Positions 40,761 through 48,543 of a stretch of DNA of 51,238 bases are shown here, piece after piece (positions within the stretch are counted from its first letter, which is position 1; the number at the start of each line of letters is the position of its first letter). The DNA is from UBA5499 sp002426275. Lineage in GTDB: Bacteria > Bacillota > DTU084. The notes below the pieces were generated by a model. That model worked only from the letters and a program-made list of their open reading frames with translations, searched no databases and was not told the DNA's origin. The stretch spans positions 1-51,238 of the forward strand of contig CALASN010000183.1 in NCBI GenBank assembly GCA_937888735.1, written 5' to 3'. The translations under genes were made by a program, and so were the position numbers.

Positions 40761-42020
40761 ATGGATCTGGCATGGCTTGGCCGCGCCTTGAAGTCAAGAG
40801 GACGCAGAGTCTGGGTGATCACGCTCACCCCGGGCGGCGCTGTGGGCAGGAAAGCGGAAATAAACCTTTGGGGACAGGTAAGGCTGCGGGAGGAGAAAGT
40901 GCTGTGGCGGGGAGAGGCTCCTGAGCCTGAAACATTAGGGCTCGCGGGGGAGAACGCCATCGTCCTCATCCCCCGCAGCTGGGTGCTGCTGAAAGAACTG
41001 GCCTTCCCCGGCTTAAAGCCGTCTCAGCTGGCGGCGGTTGTGCCCTTTGAATTGGAGGAGGCTCTGCCCACGAAACAAGTTTACGCTGCCTGGCAGCAGG
41101 TTCCCGCGGCCGATGGCGCGGCAGTGTTAGCCTATGCCGTCAGAGAGCAAACTTTGACCCCGGTTTTGCAATTGCTGGAGCGCGCCGGACTTAAGCTTTG
41201 GGGCATCGCCCCTTACAGCTGGGCGCAAGCAAAAGCCTTAGCCAGGGCTGTGGATTGTCCGGAGCAGGCGCTGCTTGTTACCTGCGGTCAGCGCCCTGAG
41301 TTTTCGCTGATTCAAGACGGAGCGCTGCTCTACTCTTATCAGGGCGGCGAAGATCTGTTCTGTGAGCTGAAAACTTTTCTTGCGGCCAGAGAGAAGCCGG
41401 CGCGGCTCATTGTGTGCGGCCAGTATTCTCTGGCGTTGATTGGCCGGCTGCGGCGGGAGGGATTTGCTCCCGAAGAGGTTTCCGCACTGCCCGCGGCAAG
41501 GGAAACAGTCTCCGCTTATTTGGCCGGAGAGCTGCCGGATTTATCTCCTCCGCTTAGAAAAGAAGAACGCCGGCTGCGCGAGTTCAAGCTGGGGAATTAT
41601 TTTTTGGCTGCCATCGCCGCGCTTTTGCTTTGTCCGCTCTTAGGCTGGCAGGCCGGCACTTATCATGCTTGGAAAGAGAGGTACAATCGGGCTACGGCTC
41701 AAATTGCGCAGCTGGAGGCCAGACAAGCTTCTCAGCTCTCAGTGGGGCCTGTCTCCCAGCGCTCTGAGTGGCTTGAGGTGTGGGCGCGCATCAGCCAAGC
41801 TGTGCCGGAGGGAGCCTGGCTCTCGGAGCTGACGCTGAACATCGACGGGCAACTGCAGCTGAAAGGCTGCGCGCTCCGACAAACTCAGGTGGCGGACCTG
41901 ATGGAAAATCTCAGCGGCGCAAGCTTCGGACCTGTGATTTTAAACTACTCCCGCCGCCTGCAGCTGGGAGAGACCCAAGTTACGGAATTTAACATTTTCT
42001 GCGGAAATAATGCCAATTAA
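40761..42020 (+). CDS. gspL: Type II secretion assembly protein GspL (PilM/PilN-like fusion)
   Basis: A 419-aa bitopic protein. The N-terminal 270 residues look like the actin-like PilM/GspL cytoplasmic domain (LLKELAFPGLKPSQLAAVVPFELEEALP, LLVTCGQRPEFSLIQDG). One transmembrane helix lies near residues 284-300 (YFLAAIAALLLCPLLG), followed by a PilN-like periplasmic part (coiled coil, WLEVWARISQAVPEGAWLSEL). It connects GspE to the inner-membrane ring. ATG 40761 follows GGAGGAGTGATC right after gspK. Confidence 0.85.
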   Translation: MDLAWLGRALKSRGRRVWVITLTPGGAVGRKAEINLWGQVRLREEKVLWRGEAPEPETLGLAGENAIVLIPRSWVLLKELAFPGLKPSQLAAVVPFELEEALPTKQVYAAWQQVPAADGAAVLAYAVREQTLTPVLQLLERAGLKLWGIAPYSWAQAKALARAVDCPEQALLVTCGQRPEFSLIQDGALLYSYQGGEDLFCELKTFLAAREKPARLIVCGQYSLALIGRLRREGFAPEEVSALPAARETVSAYLAGELPDLSPPLRKEERRLREFKLGNYFLAAIAALLLCPLLGWQAGTYHAWKERYNRATAQIAQLEARQASQLSVGPVSQRSEWLEVWARISQAVPEGAWLSELTLNIDGQLQLKGCALRQTQVADLMENLSGASFGPVILNYSRRLQLGETQVTEFNIFCGNNAN

Positions 42021-42037
42021 CCCGAGGGGGCGGTGAA

Positions 42038-42538
42038 ATGGGGAAACTGAACGTTAGAATTTGGGCCGTACCGTGGCTGCTGCTTTTGTTGCTGGGCATC
42101 GGCGGCTTATTTGTGGTGGGCGAAGGAAGCTTTCCCTGGAAGCTGTACGGAGAGGTTAGGGCCGTGGAATCCAGAGCCGTGGCTTTGGAGAGCACGGACA
42201 GCAGCCCGGCGGCTTTCAGATTGCCTGTCACGCGGAATCCCCAGCAGCGCGCGTCCGAGGTCTTACGAAAACTGGAAGAGCTCCGCTCTCGCTCCGGTAT
42301 CGTCTTGGAAGAGGTGCGGCCGGAAGAGGCGGCCACTCAGAAAAGCCTGGTGCGGGTTCCGTTTTCTCTCACAGCCCGGGCTGACACGGAAAGTTTAGTC
42401 GCTTTTTTGGAACTTGCGGAGCAAACTTATCCTTCGCTGCTCATCCAACAGCTGCAGATCACAAGTTCCGCCCAGGGACTCCAGGTGCAAATTAAAGCCA
42501 CTGATCGTTCTCGCCTGGAGGTAAGGGAAGATGATTAA
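42038..42538 (+). CDS. gspM: Type II secretion inner-membrane protein GspM (PilO-like)
   Basis: A 166-aa protein with a short cytoplasmic start, one transmembrane helix (VPWLLLLLLGIGGLFVV), a helical stretch (QQRASEVLRKLEELRSRSG) and a small ferredoxin-like periplasmic domain (VRVPFSLTARADTESLVAFLEL). This is the GspM/PilO layout. The assignment rests on layout and gene order. It overlaps the next gene by eight bases. Confidence 0.72.
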   Translation: MGKLNVRIWAVPWLLLLLLGIGGLFVVGEGSFPWKLYGEVRAVESRAVALESTDSSPAAFRLPVTRNPQQRASEVLRKLEELRSRSGIVLEEVRPEEAATQKSLVRVPFSLTARADTESLVAFLELAEQTYPSLLIQQLQITSSAQGLQVQIKATDRSRLEVREDD

Positions 42539-43094
42539 GCAGAAAGTACACCCGCTTTTCTGGTTGGGGTTACTGGCGGTTTTGGTTTGGCTGCTCCCGC
42601 TGCCGGAAGAAGGGCAGCAAGGCAAGCTGAAGGCTTCTGAAGAGCCGGTCCGCTCAAGCGCCAGACTCACGCCCAACGCGGCCAAGACGCTGATTCTCCG
42701 GCGGGATATCTTTCAGCCACTCCTGAAGGCCAAAGGCGGACTGCCTGAGCCGCCGCAGTCTGAACCGTCTCAGACGGAGCCGTCTCAGACGGAGCCGCCT
42801 GCGCCGCTTGCTCCGTTTCCGGAATTTGATGCTCCGCCTCCGCCCTCTCCACTTGAGGGATTGGTGCTGCGGGGAGTGGTGGAAAGCGCGGACGGCAGGC
42901 TTGCCTTGCTGGCCGGGCCCGATTTTCCTCCCGTCTATCTGGCTGAAGGGCAAAGACAGGGAAAGGTGAAAGTGGAAAAGGTCGGTCCGGATTGGGTGGA
43001 GATTAGCGCCGGAAAAGAAAGGAAAAGGTTGACATTGCCGGGGGAGTTTTCCGTTGAGCCCCTGAGAGAGAGAACAGGCGGTGGTCAGAAATGA
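42531..43094 (+). CDS. gspC: GspC/PilP-like periplasmic connector protein
   Basis: A 187-aa protein with one N-terminal transmembrane helix (LFWLGLLAVLVWLLPLP), a RRDIFQPLL motif (PilP and GspC proteins carry a similar RDPF stretch), a Pro/Ser/Gln/Thr/Glu linker with two tandem SQTEP units, and a C-terminal homology-region-like beta domain (LEGLVLRGVVESADGRLALLAG, YLAEGQRQGKVKVEKVGPDWVEI). In other systems this domain contacts the secretin, whose gene follows with a four-base overlap. Confidence 0.78.
   Translation: MIKQKVHPLFWLGLLAVLVWLLPLPEEGQQGKLKASEEPVRSSARLTPNAAKTLILRRDIFQPLLKAKGGLPEPPQSEPSQTEPSQTEPPAPLAPFPEFDAPPPPSPLEGLVLRGVVESADGRLALLAGPDFPPVYLAEGQRQGKVKVEKVGPDWVEISAGKERKRLTLPGEFSVEPLRERTGGGQK
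42765..42794 (+). repeat. Tandem 15-bp repeat coding for SQTEP units
   Basis: CCGTCTCAGACGGAG occurs twice in a row, in frame, in the linker of the GspC-like protein. Each unit contains the inverted repeat CCGTCT-C-AGACGG. Such repeats can vary in copy number and so change linker length. Confidence 0.85.
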
Positions 43095-45667
43095 AATTGA
43101 CAAAATGTATTTTTTTGGTAATCATTGGCGCCCAGCTGAGCTTCGCCGCTGAAATTTCCCTGAATTATCGCGATGCGGAGATCGATCAGGTTTTGCAGTT
43201 CTTCAGTCTGGCAAGCGGCAAGACCATCGTCAAGGCGCCTGAAGTGAAAGGGACTGTAACCATTATCAGCCAGAGCAAAGTGAGCTTAGAGGAAGGCTTT
43301 GAGATCCTCAAGACGATTCTCTCGCTGCGAGGCTTTACCATCATTGAGGAAGCAAATTTGATTAAAGTGGTGCCGCTGGAGAAGGCCATCGGTCAGGGAA
43401 CGCTTGTGGTGGGGAAACTGCCCCAAGGGCAGGCGGACGAGAGTCTGGTGACGCAAATTCTGCCGCTGAAGACACTGAAGGCTAAAGATGTGGCCAGGGA
43501 ACTGCAAAGCCTCTTTCCCAGTCCGGCCTGCGCGATAGCCCTGGAGAGCAGCAATGCTTTGCTGCTGACGGATCGCCAATCTCATCTCAAACAGCTGGAA
43601 CAGATCATCGAGCAGCTGGAAGCGGAGATCACGCCCGGCTCAAGGCCGCGCACTGAAGAGTTGGCGCTGCCTTTTCGAGTGATCCGCCTTAAGCATGTGG
43701 ATGCGGCGCTGATGGCTCAGCAGCTTGCGCCGCTGCTTACCCAGCCGCTGGCAACTGCGGCTCAGACAGGGCTGCAGCCTGGCCGGATAGTCGGCCAGGG
43801 GCTTGCGGTTCCTCAGCAAGCTGAAGGCCTTACGCAGGGGATTTCGGGAAATATATACCAACAATTGTCCCAAGCTGTTCAAAACAGAAGCTTGGTGGAA
43901 AACCAAATCGTGGCCGACACCCATACCAACTCCGTGATCGTCACCGGTTCCAGGCAAGTGCTGGAGCTGATCTCACAGATCGTAGCTCAGCTTGACGTGC
44001 CTGTGGCTGAGGAAGAGAGCGTGCGCAAAGTGGTGCGGCTGGCGTATGCCGACGCCCAAAATGCGGTGAATATCCTCAATACCATCTTCGGCGACTCTAA
44101 AACCACGCGCTTGGTGGAAGCGCAACCGGTCGCCAATTCCACCGGACAAAATTTTCAGCGGACGCAAAGGCAGCAAGCGCTATCAAGTTTGCTGGAACAA
44201 GCGCAAAGGCCGCAACAGGTAGAGCCGGCGCAAAACTCTTCCGCAGCCAAAGCGCGATTTGCCGCGGATAGCACCACGAATTCCGTGGTGGTGACCGCGC
44301 CCGCTTCGCTGAGCGATGAGATCGTGGAGCTGTTGGCGCAATTAGATCGGGAGGCTGCCGGCGGGACTGAGTTGCAGGCTACGGCTGTGTTCAGATTGAA
44401 AAAGGGCAATGCCAGTCAGCTGGCAGATATGCTCAACCAAGTTTTAAATCTTTCCTATCGCTGGAATCAGTCGGCAGGCACAGTGGAGCCAGATACCCTC
44501 AAAGAGCTGCTGGCTTCGTTGGGACTGGATCCGGCCACTGTTTTCGCCTGGCCTTCCGGCTCCCAAGTGCGGGTGGCGGCAGATGTGGCCAGCAACTCGC
44601 TGGTGGTGACCTCTTCCCTCTCCGCCATCGCGCAGTTGGAAGCTCTGGTGGCGTATTTGGATCAGGAAGGCGCGCCTGCAAGTTCGGTTTTCGTTTATAA
44701 ACTGCAGAATGCCAGAGCATCGGAACTGGCCAAAACCCTCACCGATCTGTTCGCAGCCTCCGGTTCCAGTTCCAACTCCGGCTCACGGCAGCAAAATATA
44801 AGAATCTTAGGCTATCCCACTTTTGGGCAAACTATCTCTTCAGGAAGCGCTAATGAACAGACCATCCGGGTGGTGGCGGACGACGTGAGCAATTCCCTTC
44901 TGCTGGCTGCGGCGCCCCAGGCTTTGGCCGAGGTGAAGCCCATCATCGCACAGCTTGACGTGATGCCTCCCCAGGTGCTCATTGAGGCTGTGGTGATGGA
45001 GGTTACCTTGGATGAAAGCACTAATCTGGGACTCGAACTTTCCTTGAATCTTCCCGGAGGCAGCGGCCAGATTGGCTGGGGGAGCAACTTGGGATCTGGC
45101 TTGCGGTACAGCACCATTGACGGAAACCTCTCCGCCACCATTCAGGCGCTCAGCCAATCTTCTCAGGTAGATATCCTGGCCACGCCTAAGATTGCCACTG
45201 CCAACAATAAACAGGCCTCCATCAAGATTGGCCATCAATTTCCCTATCTGACCAGCTCTAAGGAAGGCGAAGACGGGAAAGTCCAGAATTTCTATACTTA
45301 CAAGGACGTGGGCATTCAGTTGGAAGTTACCCCTAGAATTTGCGAGAGCGGCCAAATCGCCCTGGATGTCTATCAGACCAGCAATAGTTTTGCCAACGAC
45401 GTGACCATCGAAGGCGGCAGCGTGATCGCCCAGAGAGAGGCCAAGACTTCTGTGATCGTCAAGGACGGGCAGACCATGGTGATCGGCGGCATGATCAAAG
45501 ATGATTCCAGCGTTTACACCAGGAAGGTGCCGCTTTTGGGCAGCCTGCCGGTGGTTGGGTACCTGTTCCGGCGCCAGGAAACTGTCAAGAACAAGACGGA
45601 GCTTGTGGTCTTTATCACTCCCCGCGTTGTGCGGGAGCAGACAGAAGACAGTCCGTCGCAAGAATAA
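43091..45667 (+). CDS. gspD: Type II secretion secretin GspD with five N1-type repeats
   Basis: An 858-aa outer-membrane channel. After a signal peptide (MKLTKCIFLVIIGAQLSFAA) come the N0 domain (residues 20-95) and then five KH-like N1-type repeats, each marked by a closing strand: NALLLTDRQSH (about 150), NSVIVTGSRQ (about 280), NSVVVTAPAS (about 400), NSLVVTSSLS (about 500) and NSLLLAAAPQ (about 600). The secretin core follows (PPQVLIEAVVMEVTLDES, PKIATANNKQASIKIG, VIGGMIKDD, PLLGSLPVVGYLF). Standard GspD has three N1-type repeats, so the periplasmic tunnel is longer. A secretin needs an outer membrane. Confidence 0.95.
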   Translation: MKLTKCIFLVIIGAQLSFAAEISLNYRDAEIDQVLQFFSLASGKTIVKAPEVKGTVTIISQSKVSLEEGFEILKTILSLRGFTIIEEANLIKVVPLEKAIGQGTLVVGKLPQGQADESLVTQILPLKTLKAKDVARELQSLFPSPACAIALESSNALLLTDRQSHLKQLEQIIEQLEAEITPGSRPRTEELALPFRVIRLKHVDAALMAQQLAPLLTQPLATAAQTGLQPGRIVGQGLAVPQQAEGLTQGISGNIYQQLSQAVQNRSLVENQIVADTHTNSVIVTGSRQVLELISQIVAQLDVPVAEEESVRKVVRLAYADAQNAVNILNTIFGDSKTTRLVEAQPVANSTGQNFQRTQRQQALSSLLEQAQRPQQVEPAQNSSAAKARFAADSTTNSVVVTAPASLSDEIVELLAQLDREAAGGTELQATAVFRLKKGNASQLADMLNQVLNLSYRWNQSAGTVEPDTLKELLASLGLDPATVFAWPSGSQVRVAADVASNSLVVTSSLSAIAQLEALVAYLDQEGAPASSVFVYKLQNARASELAKTLTDLFAASGSSSNSGSRQQNIRILGYPTFGQTISSGSANEQTIRVVADDVSNSLLLAAAPQALAEVKPIIAQLDVMPPQVLIEAVVMEVTLDESTNLGLELSLNLPGGSGQIGWGSNLGSGLRYSTIDGNLSATIQALSQSSQVDILATPKIATANNKQASIKIGHQFPYLTSSKEGEDGKVQNFYTYKDVGIQLEVTPRICESGQIALDVYQTSNSFANDVTIEGGSVIAQREAKTSVIVKDGQTMVIGGMIKDDSSVYTRKVPLLGSLPVVGYLFRRQETVKNKTELVVFITPRVVREQTEDSPSQE

Positions 45668-45672
45668 TCGCG

Positions 45673-45708
45673 CGGCCCTGGTCTGCCAAGACCCGGGCCG
45701 TTTATTTT
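45673..45708 (+). terminator. Intrinsic terminator after gspD
   Basis: CGGCCC-T-GGTCT (45673-45684) pairs with AGACC-C-GGGCCG (45689-45700), one mismatch, loop GCCA, followed by TTTATTTT. It ends the secretion operon. Confidence 0.88.
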
Positions 45709-45737
45709 GCAAAGAAAGTGGCGATTTCAAGGAGGAG

Positions 45738-45765
45738 TTTGCGGCATTGTGTGGAATACTATAGT
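45738..45765 (+). promoter_or_regulatory. Predicted promoter of the DeoR-led operon
   Basis: TTTGCG (or TTGCGG one base on) and TATAGT with a spacer of 15-16 bases, about 50 bases before the deoR start. An AT-rich stretch with CAACAGTAAACCACAAAAATACAC follows, where a DeoR operator could lie, but I see no clear inverted repeat. Confidence 0.4.
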
Positions 45766-45813
45766 GAAGTCAACAGTAAACCACAAAAATACACATTAAA
45801 AGGATGAAAAGAA

Positions 45814-46575
45814 TTGTTAGCGGAAGAACGGCGAATGCGGATCATGGAGCTCTTGCGGGAGCGAAAAAGCGTTGAGATCGCGGAACTCAGCCAGTTGTTT
45901 ATCGTTGCGCAAGAAACCATTCGCCGGGATTTGAAGAAGCTGGAAGAAGAAGGCCAGCTGAAGCGCACCCATGGCGGGGCGACCACCGAGGGTAGGCAGA
46001 CTATCGCGCCGCTTTCCGCTAGAGCGGAGAGCAAGAGGGAAGAAAAAGAGCGCATCGGCCGCAGAGCTTTAGATTTTGTGAAAGAGGGAGACCGGATCAT
46101 CATCGACGGCGGCACCACCACGCTGCAGCTGGCCAGGGCGCTGCAAAGCAGCAGACGTCAGTCTGTTGTTGTGACCAACGCGCTGAACATCGCCTTGGAA
46201 TTGGCGGGCAGCCCCGAGCTTACGGTAGAGATGGTGGGAGGGACGCTCTCCGAAAGCAGCTTGACGCTTTTGGGGCCCGAGGCCGAACGAGCGTTGGTTC
46301 ACTACCGGGTGAACACAGCGTTTCTGGCTGCCAGCGGCGTTACAAGCCAATGGGGACTGGCTATTTCCAATAGCTTTGAAGCTGCCGTGAAACAAGCGAT
46401 GATGGAGGCAGCAGGGGAGGTCGTCTTGCTGGTGGACTCAAGCAAGCTGGGCAAAGAGGGACTGGTATCGTATGCTCCTTTGAGGAAAGTGGCTAGAATA
46501 ATCACAGACAAAGGCGCGGATCCCAAAATCATTGATGCCATCGCCCGATCGGGCGTGGATATAGAATTAGTTTGA
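45814..46575 (+). CDS. DeoR-family transcriptional regulator
   Basis: A 253-aa repressor, probably of its own operon. The N-terminal helix-turn-helix is classic (RRMRIMELLRERKSVEIAELS...ETIRRDLKKLEEEGQLKRTHGGA). The C-terminal sensor domain of the ISOCOT fold has the sugar-phosphate-binding motifs DGGTTT, VTNALNIA and GGTLSESSL. In related proteins the inducer is a phosphorylated sugar, probably the kinase product or a later intermediate here. TTG 45814 has AAAGGA nine bases upstream. Confidence 0.93.
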   Translation: MLAEERRMRIMELLRERKSVEIAELSQLFIVAQETIRRDLKKLEEEGQLKRTHGGATTEGRQTIAPLSARAESKREEKERIGRRALDFVKEGDRIIIDGGTTTLQLARALQSSRRQSVVVTNALNIALELAGSPELTVEMVGGTLSESSLTLLGPEAERALVHYRVNTAFLAASGVTSQWGLAISNSFEAAVKQAMMEAAGEVVLLVDSSKLGKEGLVSYAPLRKVARIITDKGADPKIIDAIARSGVDIELV

Positions 46576-46590
46576 GGAGGTTGATTTATC

Positions 46591-47508
46591 GTGCGCGAAT
46601 CTTGGCATTCCTATTTTAAGCCAGGGATAATTCATTTCATGGCCTATCCGGCGACGATGAAAGGCGACGGGCCAATCTTGGAGACTTTGGAGAAGATCGC
46701 AACCGACGAGTTCTTTACCGCCGTTGAGGTAACCTGGATTAACGATCCGCAGGTGAGAAAGGACGCGGCGAAACTGCTCTCTGCCAGCCAGTTGGAAGTG
46801 GCCTTTGGAGCCCAGCCGATGTTTTTGACCACCAAATTGGATCTGAATGCTTTGGATGGGCAGGAGAGAGCTAAAGCGGTTGCCCAGTTAAAGAAGGGAA
46901 TCGATCAAGCCCAGGAGCTGGGCGCCAGGCGCCTGGCCTTCTTGAGCGGCTGGGATCCCGGCGCGGACAAGCGCGCTCAGGCCACAGATTTGCTGGCGGA
47001 ATCCGTAACGGAAGCCGCGGCTTACGCCAAAGAGCGGGGGCTTTCGCTGAGCATGGAAACCTTTGATCGGGAGGTAGACAAAAAATGCCTCATGGGTCCC
47101 AATGCCGAATGCGCTGCCTTTGCCAAGAGAATCCGCCAGGCGGGCTTTCCCGACTTCGGCCTGACGGTGGATTTGAGCCATTTCCCAATTCAATACGAAA
47201 AAACCCGCGATGCGCTGCACACAGTGAAAGATTATGTGGTTCACGCGCATATGGGAAATTGCGTGCTGAAGGAAGGCAGCGGCGCCTATGGCGACTCTCA
47301 TCCTCGCTTCAGCCTGCCTGAAGGCGAGAATGGGGTGGAGGAACTGGCAGAGTACCTGCGGGGCTTGTTCGAGATTGGCTTTTTGGCGGCAGGAAAAAAG
47401 CAGCTGCCAATCGTCAGCTTTGAGGTCAAACCTTTGCCGGGCGAAAGCTCGGAAATCGTGATTGCCAACGCCAAGCGCACATTGACTTTGGCTTGGAGTT
47501 TAGTTTAA
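46591..47508 (+). CDS. Sugar phosphate isomerase/epimerase-like TIM-barrel protein
   Basis: A 305-aa protein of the xylose-isomerase-like TIM barrel (AP endonuclease 2) family, which includes sugar epimerases, hydroxypyruvate isomerase and IolE/IolI. Four metal ligands can be read: Glu in LSMETFD, Asp in TVDLSHF, His in VHAHMGNC and Glu in VSFEVKP. I do not recognise a specific subfamily, so the substrate is open. GTG 46591 follows GAGGAGG. It lies between the regulator and the dehydrogenase, in the same operon. Confidence 0.82.
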   Translation: MRESWHSYFKPGIIHFMAYPATMKGDGPILETLEKIATDEFFTAVEVTWINDPQVRKDAAKLLSASQLEVAFGAQPMFLTTKLDLNALDGQERAKAVAQLKKGIDQAQELGARRLAFLSGWDPGADKRAQATDLLAESVTEAAAYAKERGLSLSMETFDREVDKKCLMGPNAECAAFAKRIRQAGFPDFGLTVDLSHFPIQYEKTRDALHTVKDYVVHAHMGNCVLKEGSGAYGDSHPRFSLPEGENGVEELAEYLRGLFEIGFLAAGKKQLPIVSFEVKPLPGESSEIVIANAKRTLTLAWSLV

Positions 47509-47520
47509 GGAGTGAAGAAA

Positions 47521-48495
47521 ATGCAGAAAGTATTTGTCACCAGAAGAATTCCCGAACCGGGGCTGGAAATGCTCAGGGCGCGCTGTCAGGTGGAAGTGAA
47601 CCCGGAAGATCGGGTGCTGAGCAAAGAAGAGATCATCGAAGGGATCCAGGGAAAAGACGCGCTTTTGTGTCTGTTGACAGATGAGATCGACGAGGAGATC
47701 ATGGATGCAAATCCCAATTTGAAAGTGATCTCCAACTACGCTGTGGGTTTCAACAACATCAAAGTGGCGGAGGCCACCCGCCGCGGCCTGCCGATTACCA
47801 ACACTCCCGGAGTGCTCACTGAAACAACGGCGGATATGGCCTGGACGCTTCTGATGGCGGCGGGCAGGAGGCTGGTGGAAGCAGATAAGTTCACCAGGGC
47901 CGGCAAATATAATGGCTGGGGCCCCATGTTGCTTTTGGGCTACGATATCTACGGTAAGACCTTGGGTCTGGTGGGGTTAGGCAGGATCGGCGAAGCCATG
48001 GTCAAGCGCGGACATGGCTTCGGAATGAAAATCCTCTATTTCGATGCCAATCGCAGGAGTCCCGAGGAAGAAAAGGCCTTAGGCATTGAATACAGGCAGC
48101 TGGATCAGCTGTTGGCGGAAGCGGATTACGTTTCTTTGCACGTGCCTTTGCTTTCCAGCACGCATCATCTGATCAGCCAGCGGGAGTTTGGGCTCATGAA
48201 AGAAAGCGCGGTCCTCGTCAACTCAGCCCGCGGCCCCATCGTGGATGAGAAGGCTCTGGCCAAAGCCCTGAAAGAAGGGCAGATTGCCGCCGCAGGCCTG
48301 GATGTTTACGAGAACGAACCAGCTGTAGAGCCGGAGTTGCTCGGCCTGGAGAACGTGATTTTGGCGCCGCATATCGCCAGCGCCACTCGGGAGACCAGGA
48401 CCAAGATGGCTACTATGGCGGCGGAGAATTTGCTGTCTGTACTGGACGGCAAAGTGCCACCCAACATAGTCAATCCTGAAGTTTTCAATAAATAA
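47521..48495 (+). CDS. D-2-hydroxyacid dehydrogenase (glyoxylate/hydroxypyruvate reductase-like)
   Basis: A 324-aa NAD(P)-dependent dehydrogenase that interconverts 2-hydroxyacids and 2-ketoacids. The Rossmann motif is GLVGLGRIGEAM, and the catalytic set is complete: Arg in NSARGPIVDE, Glu in VYENEP, His in PHIASAT. The N-terminal VGFNNI and TNTPGVLTETTADM segments resemble glyoxylate reductase (GyaR) and hydroxypyruvate reductase. ATG 47521 has AAGGAG eight bases upstream. Its pairing with an isomerase and a sugar kinase suggests oxidation or reduction of a sugar-acid intermediate, but this is inference. Confidence 0.92.
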   Translation: MQKVFVTRRIPEPGLEMLRARCQVEVNPEDRVLSKEEIIEGIQGKDALLCLLTDEIDEEIMDANPNLKVISNYAVGFNNIKVAEATRRGLPITNTPGVLTETTADMAWTLLMAAGRRLVEADKFTRAGKYNGWGPMLLLGYDIYGKTLGLVGLGRIGEAMVKRGHGFGMKILYFDANRRSPEEEKALGIEYRQLDQLLAEADYVSLHVPLLSSTHHLISQREFGLMKESAVLVNSARGPIVDEKALAKALKEGQIAAAGLDVYENEPAVEPELLGLENVILAPHIASATRETRTKMATMAAENLLSVLDGKVPPNIVNPEVFNK

Positions 48496-48501
48496 CACGA
48501 T

Positions 48502-48528
48502 CGCCAGGGCTTGCCCTGGCGTCTTTCT
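48502..48528 (+). terminator. Hairpin with short T-rich tail inside the operon
   Basis: CGCCAGGGC (48502-48510) and GCCCTGGCG (48513-48521) pair perfectly, followed by TCTTTCT. It lies between the dehydrogenase and the kinase genes and may lower transcription of the downstream genes. The interrupted T-run makes it a weak or partial terminator. Confidence 0.6.
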
Positions 48529-48543
48529 AGAGAGGGGAAGAAC

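Noticed and set aside
44840..45730. 296-codon minus-strand open frame opposite gspD
   Set aside because: Antisense to the conserved secretin core and runs through the gspD terminator; no motif seen.
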